From contig CAJNOL010000916.1 of assembly GCA_905250125.1 (NCBI GenBank), positions 30,306 to 94,305 of the forward strand: DNA of 64,000 bases, written 5' to 3'. This document shows positions 11,189 through 34,054 of this stretch, piece after piece (positions within the stretch are counted from its first letter, which is position 1; each line of letters begins with the position of its first letter). Under the pieces are notes generated by a model. That model ran no database searches, was not told the DNA's origin, and was given only the letters and a program-made list of their open reading frames with translations. The DNA comes from Rotaria sordida. Taxonomy: Eukaryota; Rotifera; Eurotatoria; Philodinida; Philodinidae. The translations under genes and the position numbers were made by a program.

Positions 11189-13569
11189 AGTTTAATGATA
11201 AACTAGAATTGTCTTGCTAATTTTTACCGTTTGTGTTTTTCTTCTTTTTGTCTGTCAAAAAATATCATACACACAACACACACACACAACTCAATAGATA
11301 ATGTTATGTTTTAAGCAAAAACATTGTCATCTGAAATATGAGAATACACAAAAAAAAAAAAAAAAAAAGAAAAATATAGTTTTGTGAAACAATAAAAATG
11401 CATATGTAAATTGAGTCATTTTATTACGATGTTTGAAACTTGTTCAACTAGGAAATATTGTCGTGATGTTTGAATTCTCATATAACATGCTACTACCTCA
11501 CTGTACTAACAGTTGAGACACATTCTACTTCTATACTTTTTCTTTTTTCTCGTCATCTCTCTTTGAGGATCGACTTTCTTCTTTTTCTTTTTTTTCCTTC
11601 TCGTACTCTTATATAATCGAGTAATCAATCCAGGCGCTTCTTCATTCACTATACCAGGAACAGCAAAAAGCAACAAAAAAAAAAAAGCAGAGAAAAACTA
11701 TATTGAAGAAGGATGACTTTATTCTTCTGTGCAACCAATGTCATGCCTCGTCTTTTTCTCCTCCTCTTTCTTTCTTTTTTTTTTCCTCCTTTCGAGTGAA
11801 TTCTTTTTTAGACTATAGTTTGCTCACTATTAAAATGTCGTCTATACTAACGACGTTTACCAATCCGTGATTACTTACTATTTTCTGTTCTGTTTTTTAG
11901 AGATATTATCAAAAAAGCACGCGTGATTACTCCTAGCTTCTAGTTTCTTTTTTTTTTTACTACGCAACAAAAAACTCTCAAACAAAAATTCATTCACAAA
12001 CTTTCAATAAACAAATTAACTAAATATATTTTTGTTATTTTTTTCATATTCTTTTATGTAGTGTTAATGATCTAGACGTTAATACTTTCATCAAAGTAAT
12101 TCCATAGATTTGATTAAACTATCAAATGTATTCCATTTGTTTGATTAAAGTTTTTCTTTTGTTTTTCTTTTAATAATCATTTTATCATTCGAAACGTCGG
12201 ATTTTATTTTTGTTTTTGTTTTTTTTTACTTTAAACTCATCGCATTTATTTGAGTTTTCAAGTATCTCAAATAGAAAGAAAAATTGACAGAGCACAAAAG
12301 AAAAAAAAAAAAAAGAAAACTAGACGATAGACATAAGCTTCAGTTTTTGTTGATTCATTCGAGACAGATAGAAAAGAAAATATTAAAAGCACGTAAGAAA
12401 AAAAAATACTGACAGAATCATGATATAAACAATAATTACATCTAACAAACTAGTTCGAGGGTTAGTTATTATATATCTAAATATGCTAGAAATAAATTAG
12501 ATTGAAAAAAGAAAAGAAAAACATTCCTTACGACATAAATAATTTCTTGTGTTTTGTTTTTTCCTATTTGAAAATTACGAATAAATATATTCATCATAAT
12601 CTATTAATCATTGGTACAATTTTCAAACATATGAAAATCGAGTAATTATTCGAATTGAAATCAAGAAAATAGAAAAAAAAAAAGAAAACTAAAATATAAA
12701 ATTTCAAGATAAATTTATTATTTTTATTTCTATTGTTAAAAATAAACTTACATTTAATTAATATACTAGATGTCAGTCAATGTTGGTACTCTATATTATA
12801 CAAGAACAACTAAAAAAAAAAATAATTTTCACTTACTGTGTATATAACTCATGCATATAAAATAACTTTTGGCATGATGACGTTAGAAAATAATTTTCTA
12901 TTAATAGAATTATTCGAGAGAGAAATAAAACCCCCATATATATTAGACTAAATATAAAATTTATAACATATCATACATACTTACCTGTAGTAATTCTATT
13001 CTCCTGTCAAGAACGAGTCATTGAAAGAAAAAACCTCGTACTTTTTATTTCAAAATCATGTTTTATCTTGTTGATAATGTTTAATATAGCTGTCATTTTA
13101 TAGATAAACATTTTTATTATTCATCATATATATATAAAAAAAAAAACAACTAATGTTATATTTATCATGTTTAGCAAATTATGGTTATTTTGTTTTTTAA
13201 ATCATAGTTTTTATTATCATAACTTTCTTAAGATCGACAATGAATAAGTAGATTTTATGCATTTTCTCATTTTGTTTTAATATTAACATATATTATCGTT
13301 TTATTATTATCATTCGGTTCTTAACTAATGACAGTTCAGAGGAAGTGAAAAGAAAACTAAACCTTCTTCCAAATTAATACAAATAGTAAAAATCTATTTA
13401 TATTTTTCTTTTATGTGTGATGAATATTATTGACGTCATTACAAAAAAAAAAAATCAAGTACCAAAAATAACTCAAGCGATAAAAAAAGACAACACCCAT
13501 CTGACAAGCTGGAGTAAAATAGTGTTATAAGAAAAAAAAACAAACAAACAAATAACCTGCTCATATTCA
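11189..13569. other. Smaug upstream region with probable 5'UTR intron
   Basis: No coding exon seen. On the minus strand a strong acceptor (ATTCTAG, at 11203-11208) lies 15 bp before the Smaug ATG. A strong donor (CTACAG then GTAAGTATG, at about 12984) lies 1.8 kb upstream, suggesting a non-coding first exon starting just above 12985. The rest is AT-rich with poly(A)/poly(T) runs and pyrimidine-rich stretches at 11520-11770. The 3' flank of NPC1 is at 13500-13569. Confidence 0.45.
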
Positions 13570-16500
13570 TTATGTATTTATTGAATAATGGGGTATGATC
13601 TGTACATTTTCATCAACAGCAATTCCACTTGATGAACTATCATCGCATGCATTTATTTGAGATTGACATTTTCTATCATTAATTAATGTTATTGATTGTG
13701 GACCTGAAAACAAATGGAATTTATCAATTGAAATATGACAAAAAGTCATTTTTCTTTTTTTTTTGTTTTACTCATTTGATACTAACCAAAATAACTGAGT
13801 AATATCGGAAGAAATACTAGACCATGTAGTGCACCAATAATAACTAATGAAAAATACATGCGAAAATAAAACACCTGAAAAAGTTGTGATTTAGCAAATG
13901 CAAGTACTACAACACCACCAATCTTTGTTAATGTTATACCACTAAATACCTATAAATAATAAATAAGATTTATATCGACAAATAAAATATTAGAGTGAAA
14001 AAAACATACTGAACTACCCATTTCAGCTAATGCTATTCGTGCACGTATTAATCGATTATCACCTTGACTAACAGCAAAATAACGAGCAATATGAGCACAA
14101 AATTCAACTGCAATACCAACGGACTACAAAATAAATTACATGATTCTTTTCTTTCGAATATCTTTGTTTGTTTTTTTTTTCTTTTTTATTAAATCTTACC
14201 ATAATTATATTTACAACAGATACAGCATTAAGTTCAATATTCCATAAAAACATAACACCAAACATATCAATTATAATCATAAATACACATAATAGAATAA
14301 GAAATGAAGTATGAAAATCAAATCCAAGTAATATACATGTTACAATAAATACAGCAGTAAATGATAATGATAAATTAATAATAAGATCACGCCATATTGT
14401 TAAATATTGATCATAGAATACATAGAAAATACTAAAAACAAAAAGTTTTAAAATCTTTAAATTTGAAAAATTTAGCATAAGAAAAATAAATTGAAATCAA
14501 ACATCGATTAATTTTCATTTTAATCTTAGATCAGAAACATTAAAACAATTTTCAAAAGAATCTCATCAGTTGCAATGATTTTTTTTCTGCCTATAGATAC
14601 TACATAGTGTTCTAATAAAGGTCTTAAAAGCATTTCGGTTCCTTTTGAGATTTGACTAAGTCATTGAATTTTTTCTAGAGACTTCAGATTTTCAGAAAAC
14701 TCTTTTTTTTCGAATTTAGATTTGGAACTTTGTGCATATAGAGAACTCAGCCGAACTAACTTCCATAAAAAAATTCACAAGTTTCGAACAAAGTATCTTC
14801 AGGATTTGAGACTTTCAAGATATCGACCTTTTTTCATGTATAGTTTATATAACATGAATTTTTTGAAAGTTTCATATCTCGAAAAGACTTTGTTGAAGAC
14901 TTCTGTATTTTTTTTTCAGAAATCTAGTCTAGTTAAGTTCTCTATATGCACAATGTTTCAGATCGAAATTCGAAAATAGAAGTTTTCTGAAAATCTGGGA
15001 TCTCCAGAAAAAATTCAATAGCTTAGTCAAATCTTAATAAGAACCGAAATTCTTTTTTAGAGTTTTTATTAGAACACTATAATGTATCTATAGGCAAAAA
15101 CAAATCATGGAAACTAGATGAGACAACTGAAGAGCTTCTCTTGTTAGTTATCCATTTGTCTAGAATTGCGAAGATCTAAAAATGGTCTAGTTCTCAAACA
15201 AGAGTCGATTCATAAAGCTGGAAGCTGTCATAGGTCTATTAGACATGTACTCAAACTGTTTAAGTCGTTTTTACTTAAATGAAGAAAAATGTTCTCTTAT
15301 CTACTGGACTACATAACACAATATTTTTCCATTGGAAGAAAATTAAAATAAGATAATCATACTAAGAGAAAGTCAAAAAAGAGATTGAATCGAAAAGCCT
15401 AAATCCAATGAGTTTAAGTTATTTTTCAATGTTCTTTCAATCTCTTGTTAAATCAAATGATTCATTACATCATTCTCTCTTTGATTGTCAAAGGTAGACA
15501 TCGGTACATACAGTTTATCGATATCATTCATAATCAATGAGATAAGTTTGAAATATTCAAATTCTATTACTAGATTGATGTGTATGCCTAGATATGACTA
15601 CAGTATAGGTAAGAATTTAGTTAATTTATAAAAAGGAATCACTAAATTGAGATGTCTAGTGTATGACTAATTTCAGACATTGTTAAAATAGAATGAGAAA
15701 TTCTTATTTTTTTAACAGAAACCAATTATATGTTATTATAAAAATCTAATTTAATATAATTACCTATATGGAAAAACTGGATAATCTTCAAGTTTATTTG
15801 AATCATGATATGAATGACTTTGATTAATTAAAATAGTTTTTGATATATTTTTTGCTATTTCATTTGCACTTTTCATAGCAGCAATAAAATCTTTTGATGT
15901 TTTAAGTACAGAATGAAAACCCATAAAATATGAACTTTTAACATAAGTTTTATTAATTAATTCAACAGCATCATGATATGCAGCATGACCACCTTTTGGA
16001 CATTTTTCACCTGGATTATCAATTAAAAAATATTCTATATATCGTTGAAAATCATCTTCAGATGGTCGTTGATTTTCAAGAAATTCTATTGGACATGTTA
16101 TACATGATGTATCATTTAATGTAGCTGGACAAAATTGTTCTGTTTGATTATTTATTCTACAACAAGGTGGATCATTTGTTGATTGTAACCAATCAAAATA
16201 ATCATCAAGCCATGATGATGGTGGTTGAGCTAAATAATAACGTTGTGGTTGTCGTAATGCTTGTCCTATTTGTCCAAGTAATGATGTTGATGAACAACCT
16301 GATGTACCACATAATAAATTTTGATCATCAATTTTTTTATAATCAATTGCATTTTGATTAACAATAAAATAAACAGGTGGACCAACACTTAAATAATTTT
16401 CTATACCACGAAAATAATCTAATACATAAGAATCTTTTGGCATTGATAATTTTTGATCAAGACCTATTGGTATACGATGTATTATTGATAATGATAAACA

Positions 16501-19500
16501 TGTACAAATAATAAATAATGAAAATAATATTGCACGTATAGAAGATATACCTAATACCATAGGTGTCCATATATTCATAAATATTTTTTGTAATAATCCT
16601 TTTGATTGATGTTCAATTGAATTTTCTGTTAATGTAGATTTTATTGATAAACAACAACATAAATCCGATCGATTAGATTGTTGTCGTTTAGAATCAAGTG
16701 AAAGTATTGATACAAAACAAGTTATTTGAAGTAAAAAATCAATAAATACAGCCATAAATGCATATAAGGAAAAAATTTGTACAGCTGGCATTGGTGTTAA
16801 TGAACCAAGTACAAAAGCAATTGATTCACTTGTTGCTGTTAATAATATTGATGGACCAATACGACTTATTGTTGTTGCTAAACATATATCTATTGATGGA
16901 TATTGTTCAATTTTAATTTTTTCAAAATGTTGTACAATAATAAATATATTATCAACACCAACAGCTAAGACAAGAAATGGTATAACTTCAAATATAATTA
17001 ATGTACCAGCTATACCACAATAAGAATAAAATCCAATTGAACTCATAACAGATAATAATACAAAAAGTACACCAATAAAACCAACAGATATTTTTAAATC
17101 TATTAAACATGTTCGCCATGAACGTATATGACCAAGTGTTAATGTTACATAGAGAAACATAATTGTATAAGATATTAATATAGTTAAAATATCCGAACGA
17201 CTTTGACGATTTAATTCATCTTGAATAGAACGTTCAGCACTATAATAAACAGTAAAATTTGCTGTTTCATTCCAAAGACCAGCAGAACGTAATGATTTTT
17301 GTGTATCAGTAAAATTTTTCATGTAATCAAGAAAGACTTTTTCCCATGCTTCAGCTAAAAAAATAAACAAAATATAGATTTTACAAAATACAAAAAAAAA
17401 ATTAAAAACAAACCTAATTGAATTTTTTCTGGATCATTTGAATTTTCAATAACAATTGTAATAACTAATGCTGTTGCATTTGAATATGTTGCATCTGTAT
17501 AATTACCCAAAATCATAAACGGATTAACTGTACCACCAAAATCAGCAAAACATGATAAACCTAATGGATTATCTTTTGTCGTTGTTGGTGCTTGTGAACA
17601 TGTCATAAAATGTGTTGAATAATCAAAATAAGTAAAAAAATCATCACCAATACGTTTATTTAAATTATCTTTAGAATTTTGATAATATTGTAAAATAGAA
17701 AAAACTGTACAATTTTCATTATCTGGTTCTAATGGTTTTAAACAAATATCTGATAAATAAATTGTACGATTATTTTCATTTAATTCAGCTGTTAATGATA
17801 ATATATCTGTTTGAAGATCAAGTACACGTAATAAAAAATCTAATTTAAATACTGGTCCTAATGTATATTCACTAACAGGTGCTGGTGGAGATAGATAATA
17901 ATGTGTTTCAAATGATTGATCATCTGGAACAATAATTATTTGTGTTGTACGATAAAAAGGTCTATAAAAAAAAAAAAAAAATTTTAAATAAAATACAAAA
18001 AAAAAATATATCTTACTTAAAATGTTTATCAAAATAATCTTTTTGTTGTCGTGCAATACTTGATTTTGATGACCATAATTGTACAGGATCAGTTGTAACT
18101 TTAAATTTAAATAAACCACATGAAAGACCAATAATTATAATAGTACCAATAGATAAAACAATAAATGGATGTTGAGCACAGAACAAACCCAAACTTAAAA
18201 AAAACAAAAGGGGAATTAAGAAAAAAAAAATTTCAATTAATGAATATACCGATAAAATATTCGTTCAAGAAATTTTTCTGTATTTTGACGTATACGAATT
18301 AAATATCCGGATGGTTTTTGTCTTATTGGTTCATTTAATAATGAAGTTATTTCTTTTGTTTTTATTAAAAGAAAAAAAAAAAAGAAATAATAAGAAATTG
18401 AACAAGAATATCATACTGATTTTTTTCTACCTGTTGATTCTTCAATTATTGGTTGAGGTTTTCGAAATTTTGGTATAATAAAAATTGATATAGAAAATAT
18501 TGTTAATAAAAAAATAATACATATAATAGCAATAACTACCCATCCATCAATATTAAATATTTTAAATTCTTTATCCGGTACATCAGGTGGTATTGGACTA
18601 CATGATTTTGAACAATCCTAAATAGAAATTTGTTTTTTGGAAATCTCAAAACAAAAAAAATTTACCAAACAACTACAAGCTGTTTTATTTTCATATCTTG
18701 ATATTATTGGTTCACTACATACAAATGTTGTTTGATTATAAAAAGTTTCATTTTCACTTGTATCATTAAAAAGATGTATATAAATAGGAAATGGTACAGC
18801 TGGATTATCAACACCTAAATATCTCATAAATGTTTCTTTTGTACATTGATTATATGGTCGACCACACATTGAATCAAGTGAATGTTGATTACCACCTGGA
18901 TATAAAACATCTCTAAATAAAAAAACAAAAAATAGTAATCTTTTAAGAAACAATAATAATAATAATAATAATAAAAACAAATATACTCACCGACAAGAAT
19001 CAAGTAAACGTTGAGTAAAATCATCAGCAATATTATAATCAATAGATTCAACTGTTATTCGACCTGGATATAATGTACTATTACCTATATCTTTAATAGT
19101 TAAAAAACGACTTTGATCAGAAGAACATGTCATTGCACAAAATAATGAACGAAAATTATAATAACATGATGGACAACGACCTAACATTAATTTTGCCAAA
19201 CCAAATTGATCTGCCATTATACCTATTTGATCAGCTGAACAACAAGTATAAGTATTATTGGGACCTAAAACAAAAAAAAAAGGAGAATTCAATAAAAAAA
19301 ACAAGCATAACATTTAATGTCTTTTTTTTCCTGTTAATACAAATAAAACTTACCATTATAGAACATTCCACAAGCTGTTTCTAATGTTTTTAATCCTTTT
19401 TCATCTGTTAATAATTTTGCAGTACCATTATAAAAACAATTAGTTATTTTACCCAGTGAATTTTGTCCACATGGTCCATACCATATACAATGGCCATCCT

Positions 19501-19614
19501 TTTAATTTCAAAAAAAAAATGAATTAATTAACAAAAACAAAATCATTTAATTCTTACTTCAGCTATTGTATAATTCAATAAAATATAAAATATAAATATC
19601 AAAATTTTAAACAT
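13570..19614 (-). CDS. NPC1: NPC1 intracellular cholesterol transporter
   Basis: Thirteen minus-strand exons (19558-19614, 19354-19498, 18991-19264, 18666-18912, 18431-18617, 18250-18352, 18017-18193, 17414-17961, 15764-17354, 14200-14431, 14010-14123, 13787-13949, 13570-13703) join in frame to 1323 residues; human NPC1 is 1278. A signal peptide (residues 1-18) precedes the Cys-rich sterol-binding N-terminal domain ([29 protein letters not shown]). Then come the first TM near residue 280, the luminal domain ([22 protein letters not shown]), the sterol-sensing domain (about 635-790, [16 protein letters not shown]) and the C-terminal TM block ([27 protein letters not shown]). It exports cholesterol from late endosomes and lysosomes, receiving it from NPC2. 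The tail ends HYSINT, without the LLNF lysosomal signal of vertebrates. Intron 9 holds a foldback repeat. Confidence 0.95.
14552..15135. repeat. Foldback repeat in NPC1 intron 9
   Basis: A long imperfect palindrome. The left arm contains CTGCCTATAGATACTACATA, and its mirror ATGTATCTATAGGCAAAAAC is at about 15080. TTTTCAGAAAACTCTT near 14690 mirrors AGTTTTCTGAAAATCT near 14980. GTGCATATAGAGAACT near 14733 mirrors AGTTCTCTATATGCAC near 14935. Outer similarity (TCTCATCAGTTGCAATGATT against the region near 15110-15135) sets the approximate limits. The ORF at 14722-14979 is only a by-product of the arms. Confidence 0.7.
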
Positions 19615-20761
19615 TGTTGTATTATTATTATTATTATAATGATTATCTAGAAAATATTTCAAAACACTTTTGTTGTTTCATTTATTTTTCGAAAGTATTA
19701 TTATCCAATAGAAACAGTCTCCTTATATTTGATCAAACAAGAACGTAAAAAGTAAACATTGAAAAAACCCAATTTCGTGTAGGTTAAAAAAGTTGAATAC
19801 AAAAGAATGTATCATGCTACTTTATTTACCGCGTGATAAGATATAATTATTACAGCAAAAGAAAAAAAAAGTCAATAGAATCTTTGTCGTCCACATGTTT
19901 ACATCGTGACAAGCGATAACAATGAACTTATTAAATGCATAGTACGATAAAAACTTACACAAACAAAATTTTCTACGATTTAACTATTTACTTTTCTCGA
20001 AATGTTTTTTGTTTTTTTGTAGATTCTTCATATTACACAACTTGATATTAGTCATACCTATCATGTGATTCATTTCAAAAGAAACAAAAAGAACGAAAAT
20101 TAATACTTTACTGAAGGACAATAAGAACAATTTTGTAATATATTTTTGTAAAATAAATTCTATTTGACTTTTCTTATTGAATAAAACAATCAAAATTTAA
20201 AAGCATAGTCTGAATGTGCATTTTCATTTATTAATTTGCTTGAATTTTTTTAAAAGTTTCATTTACATATACAATAAATGATTCATATAATAGACGCAAA
20301 ACTTTCAAAAAAACAAAAACTGATAATTTCTTCTTATTACCAATAAAGAAAAGTGTTATATTACTTTTGGTATAGAGTAATCAAAAAAAAAAAAAAGAAA
20401 AGAAAAAGAAAAAAGTAAAGAAATTGTTTCTGTTTCTTTTTATTTTCAATTTTTATTACTGATATTTATATAAATATATGAGAAATAAGACTATCTGTCT
20501 GCCTGAGCAGTTATGTCTAATATCAGGTAATCGTTATAGAATATTGAGAAATTTCAGAAATAGACAGACTATATTGCAAGAGAGAGAAAAAAAATTGTCG
20601 GGGAAAGGCTTATCTTTGAAATGTAAAATAATAGAAAGATCAAAATTTTTCTTTTTGATGGTTTTTCTTCATTACGGAACCAAGCCGTTTCATACAAAAC
20701 AAAAAACAAAAAAAAGAAAAAACAAACAAACAGACACATAACAGAATTTTTTTGTTTTCTC
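19615..20761. other. Spacer between NPC1 start and SEC14L1-like 3' end
   Basis: Presumed NPC1 promoter and 5'UTR at 19615-19950, then AT-rich DNA up to the SEC14L1-like stop codon. An ATT trinucleotide run lies at about 19619-19636. The open frame at 20478-20741 is A-rich and shows no domain character. Confidence 0.45.
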
Positions 20762-30417
<9,656 letters not shown>

Positions 30418-31032
30418 ATAAATAAATAAAACAAAAAAAACACAAAAGGTCATTATGACATACATAATATATTATTAATTATTATTCTCCAAAAAATAAA
30501 AATGACTTTGTACAATAGATAGTAAAAGATTTTATTTTTTGTGTAACATAGAACGATAATTTACTTTTGTAATATAAAGTAAAAGCAAAAACAAAAAAAA
30601 GAAGTCAGAGAAAAATTTTTGTTACTTATGTTTCAGTGTCACGATGTTCTCTTCTTATCCTCGTTTTGTTCCCTCAGTGATATTTGTCAAAGAAAAAAAA
30701 AAACAAGCATTTCTAATAACAAATGCAGAAAAGAACACGAAAGAAAACAGATAAAAGATGAACTATCTTCAGAATGAATCAATTATTTTGCGTTGTTTTA
30801 TTGACTTCATCAAAAGAAATTAATCAGAGAGGAAATAAATGTTCGAGAAAATAACAATACAATAGACATGCATTTATCAAATCAAATGATTCATTGATAA
30901 TGATATGAACGACCTCTTTTACAATCGTTTCTTTTATCATTGGATAAAAATTTTATCAATAGAAAATTAAACACCTGATAAATAAGTGATTGTTTTCTCT
31001 GTTCATTATAGTCATGTAAATAATTTTGAAAA
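30418..31032. other. Bidirectional spacer PTEN / HERPUD pseudogene
   Basis: A 615-bp divergent intergenic region, presumably holding the PTEN promoter. No TATA box or conserved element stands out beyond AT-rich sequence. Confidence 0.4.
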
Positions 31033-34000
31033 ATGACAATATATAATAAAACAATTCAATCAGTTATTCATGCAACGAATACTAAATATACTGATTTTTC
31101 AATTGAGATTTTATTATCATTAACTATTTATGATTTTAAACAAAAAATAACATTAAATCATCCAACTAAACTAGTAAGAATAATAATTTTTTTTTTTCAT
31201 TTTCTTTTTCTAATTTATTTTCATAGAATTCTAAAGATCAACATTTGATTTACTCAGGAAAATTAATTGTTGATAAAAATATACTTAATCAAGTATTTAA
31301 TAAAGTAAGATAATCATAATATCTATTTTTGAAATTAAAACTGAACAATCCAAGATAATAAACTGCTTATAACTCTTTAGAATGTACAATTGTTGAAGAG
31401 TAATATGTATAACTGTTTATGGTTTGTCTAGACTTAGTGATCGGAATTTTCATGATCTAATTGATTTATGTAGTTACATTATGTGTACATTGAATGCTCT
31501 ATTCAAGTATTTTAAGCAGTATCCTTCTGTATTATGAGTGAAAAAAAAAATTTTTGATAACTGATATACAAAGTTTGGTTTAGGTTCAATTAGATGTTTT
31601 TTTCTAAGAGTTATTTCTTTCTTTTGATGGATATGTACTAAGATAAGGGAAAATTTCGTAGCGTGGTTAATCGAAAGGGCTATCTGGTCAGTCGTGCACA
31701 TAGCATGATTCATCGACCTTCAAATTCTAGCAGTCATGCGAGACATATTCTCGATAATGGTTGATGAAATGTTTATATTAACTTTAGAAGCTACATGTAT
31801 TTTCATAAAGCTCTGATAGATTACAGATATTATCGTCATGTAGCTCACGAAAAATTATAGGTAGTTTATTAATATCAGGTTGATCAATTCAAGTCAAAAA
31901 GCTGTTTAAACGGCTGAGCTCTTACGAAAACAGTTGGGCTAAAAAAAGATTAGTTCTTATAAAAAGAACTGTTTTAACAGTTCATTTGATGTAGACTTAA
32001 AAGTTGAAGTTATCATACGTCTAATCAAATGCTAAGTTGGTCGCCTGCTTATGATGCTTTTTCTTCTTCGAAATTTTCAATAAAAGACTTCATTCTTTTA
32101 TCAGAAAATGTAAGTATCAAAAAAATATAATGGAATGTTTCGGTTACTAAAATACAATAAGCGATGTTGTTTTTTTTTCAATCTTTTTCATTGAATATAA
32201 TCATGATTAGTTATTGATTGTGACTCCATTGTTTATTTATTCAGTTTGTATATCTGTTTCGCTAAGTTGCTATTTACACTTTCTAATCGATTATTATGTA
32301 ACATAAATCATTATCTAATTTCTTATCAATCCCTGATTTATATCGTCATAATATGTCAGGGTTTGACATATCCTTGTCAACTAGTTCATCATATTGAATC
32401 ATATCGTTTGTTTTTCTTTTCGTCTATACTTGACAGCAAGGAGCTGCGGGTTCATATTTTTGTCGATTCGAATTCGAGAAAATCTAAACTTCTGAACTCG
32501 GGTCTGAACCTGGCCGAATTCATATCCGAATTTTTTTCGATCAAGGCTTTATCTATCTATTAGCTACTCTCAGAAAAAAAGTCAACGTACAGTTTTTTTT
32601 TTTTTGTTGTTGTTCACTTTCCCGTCACTTGATGCTTAAGAAATGAAAAGTTTTCGCTTAATTGAAAAAAGCATTGTGTTAACAAAAAAGAAAATTGAAC
32701 ATTTAATTGATAAACCGAATTCGTCAGCTGTATAGAATAGTTTTAGCTGTATTAATATAAATGAGATCAAGCAAGAAAATGTTTTATGCAACCAATATAG
32801 AGAGCTGTGGATCCAAGTTTGGAACAACCCGTACTAGTGGGAAACATCAGACTTCAAGACTGAAGTCTCTGCTATTTCTCTCTTGCACTTGCAGCTCCCT
32901 ACTCGATAGCTACATAATGTAGTTGCCTAGAGTCATTTCGTTTTGGTTTACATACCATCTTCCGGTCTTCTTTTAAAAAGAGTTGTCTAGTACCACTTAA
33001 TTTTCATCATACTATGAGTGTATAGAAGAAAAAAGTACACTAATCATGGCATGCAGATTAGGTTGATGAAAACAGATGACGGGCAAAAAGCAGACTGAAG
33101 AAATTCATACCTGGTCATGAGCAAAATAGATCTACACAAAGTAGAACTATTTGGATGTTTGTTTGACCTTTTTCAGGCTATCATAGGAAAATAATAATTC
33201 ATTTTTGTTTGTTGCTTATATATTGTAATCCAATGACAATGCAAGTGATTTATGGCTTTCACTTTCTTTTTTATAAGTTCGTATTGATTTCAGCCATCTA
33301 TTTCTTTTTCTATTTCTATATTATCATAAAAAAATATTTCTTGTTTGTTTTTTTTCTCTCCAATCAAATTAAAAGAAAATGACAATCTGTTCCATTTCAA
33401 AAAAGAAACTATTCTTTCAATCAATAATAAATACAAACAAGTGAAAAAAAACATATATTAGAATTCATATCTATATATATATTTTTATAAGGTTTCATAG
33501 TGTTAATAAAAAAGTAAAATGTTGCTTATATTACTATTTGTTTTTTTAGTCATATTCTAGATCAACATTTATGATTCATCTTGTTCTTTATTCTGATTAA
33601 AATAAGTTTGTAAGATTTATTTTTGAAATAAATTTTCATTAAATTTCTTTTCATTTTTAGATACAAAAAATTCTCAACAATTAACAATCGAATTATGTAT
33701 AATTATTGAAGAATCATCAATTGTCAACAACAACTTCAACAGTAAATTCACCAACTGCGAATAATAATGAATTTGATCAAGAAAATGATCTATTAAGAAT
33801 ATTTCGTATTTTAATTGAAATTTTTCTACTTTGTTCAATTATTTATGTTTAATCAATATTTAATCATTTCATTTTTGTATTATTATATTTGTAAGTTTAA
33901 AGAAGAACAAAAAAATCATTAAATACTATTTTTATTTTATTAGATATTGTTGTGATTGTTTATCTATTCAACAACGTCGACATGTACTACAAATACCACC

Positions 34001-34054
34001 TATTATTGAATAAGTTGTAGATAATGATATTGAACAAAGAATTGATGAAGAATA
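31033..34054 (+). pseudogene. HERPUD: HERPUD (HERP) homologue, disrupted
   Basis: Exon 1 (31033-31173) and exon 2 (31227-31304) encode a ubiquitin-like domain, including DQHLIYSGKLIVDKN, which matches the QRLIYSGKLL signature of HERPUD1/2. After a 2.36-kb intron, exon 3 (33661 to about 33890) resembles the following strand (NSQQLTIELCIII) and the C-terminal membrane segment (LLRIFRILIEIFLLCSIIYV). It shows a splice-phase mismatch with exon 2, at least one internal frameshift, and a TAA within the TM segment. A last exon (about 33944-34054; YCCDCLSIQQRRH) keeps the expected intron phase but has another TAA after IPPIIE. HERPUD proteins are ER-membrane cofactors of HRD1-mediated ER-associated degradation. 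Three or more lesions imply a pseudogene, unless assembly errors or unusual splicing explain them. Confidence 0.6.
32436..32905. mobile_element. MITE-like dispersed repeat, copy 1
   Basis: Lies in the long HERPUD pseudogene intron. It shares long blocks with 42185-42574: GAATTCGAGAAAATCTAAACTT, a CTCAGAAAAAAAGTCAACRTACAGTT block, and CAGCTRTATAGAATAGTTTTAG followed by an AYGAGATCAAGCAAG block. Ends resemble GGAGCTGC (left) and GCAGCTCC (right), i.e. short inverted termini. No coding capacity. Confidence 0.65.

Noticed and set aside
14722..14979. 85-codon + strand open frame
   Set aside because: It lies wholly inside the arms and loop of the NPC1 intronic foldback repeat.
20478..20741. 87-codon + strand open frame
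   Set aside because: Lys/Arg-rich low-complexity, no homology or splice partners, lies in the SEC14L1-like 3' flank.
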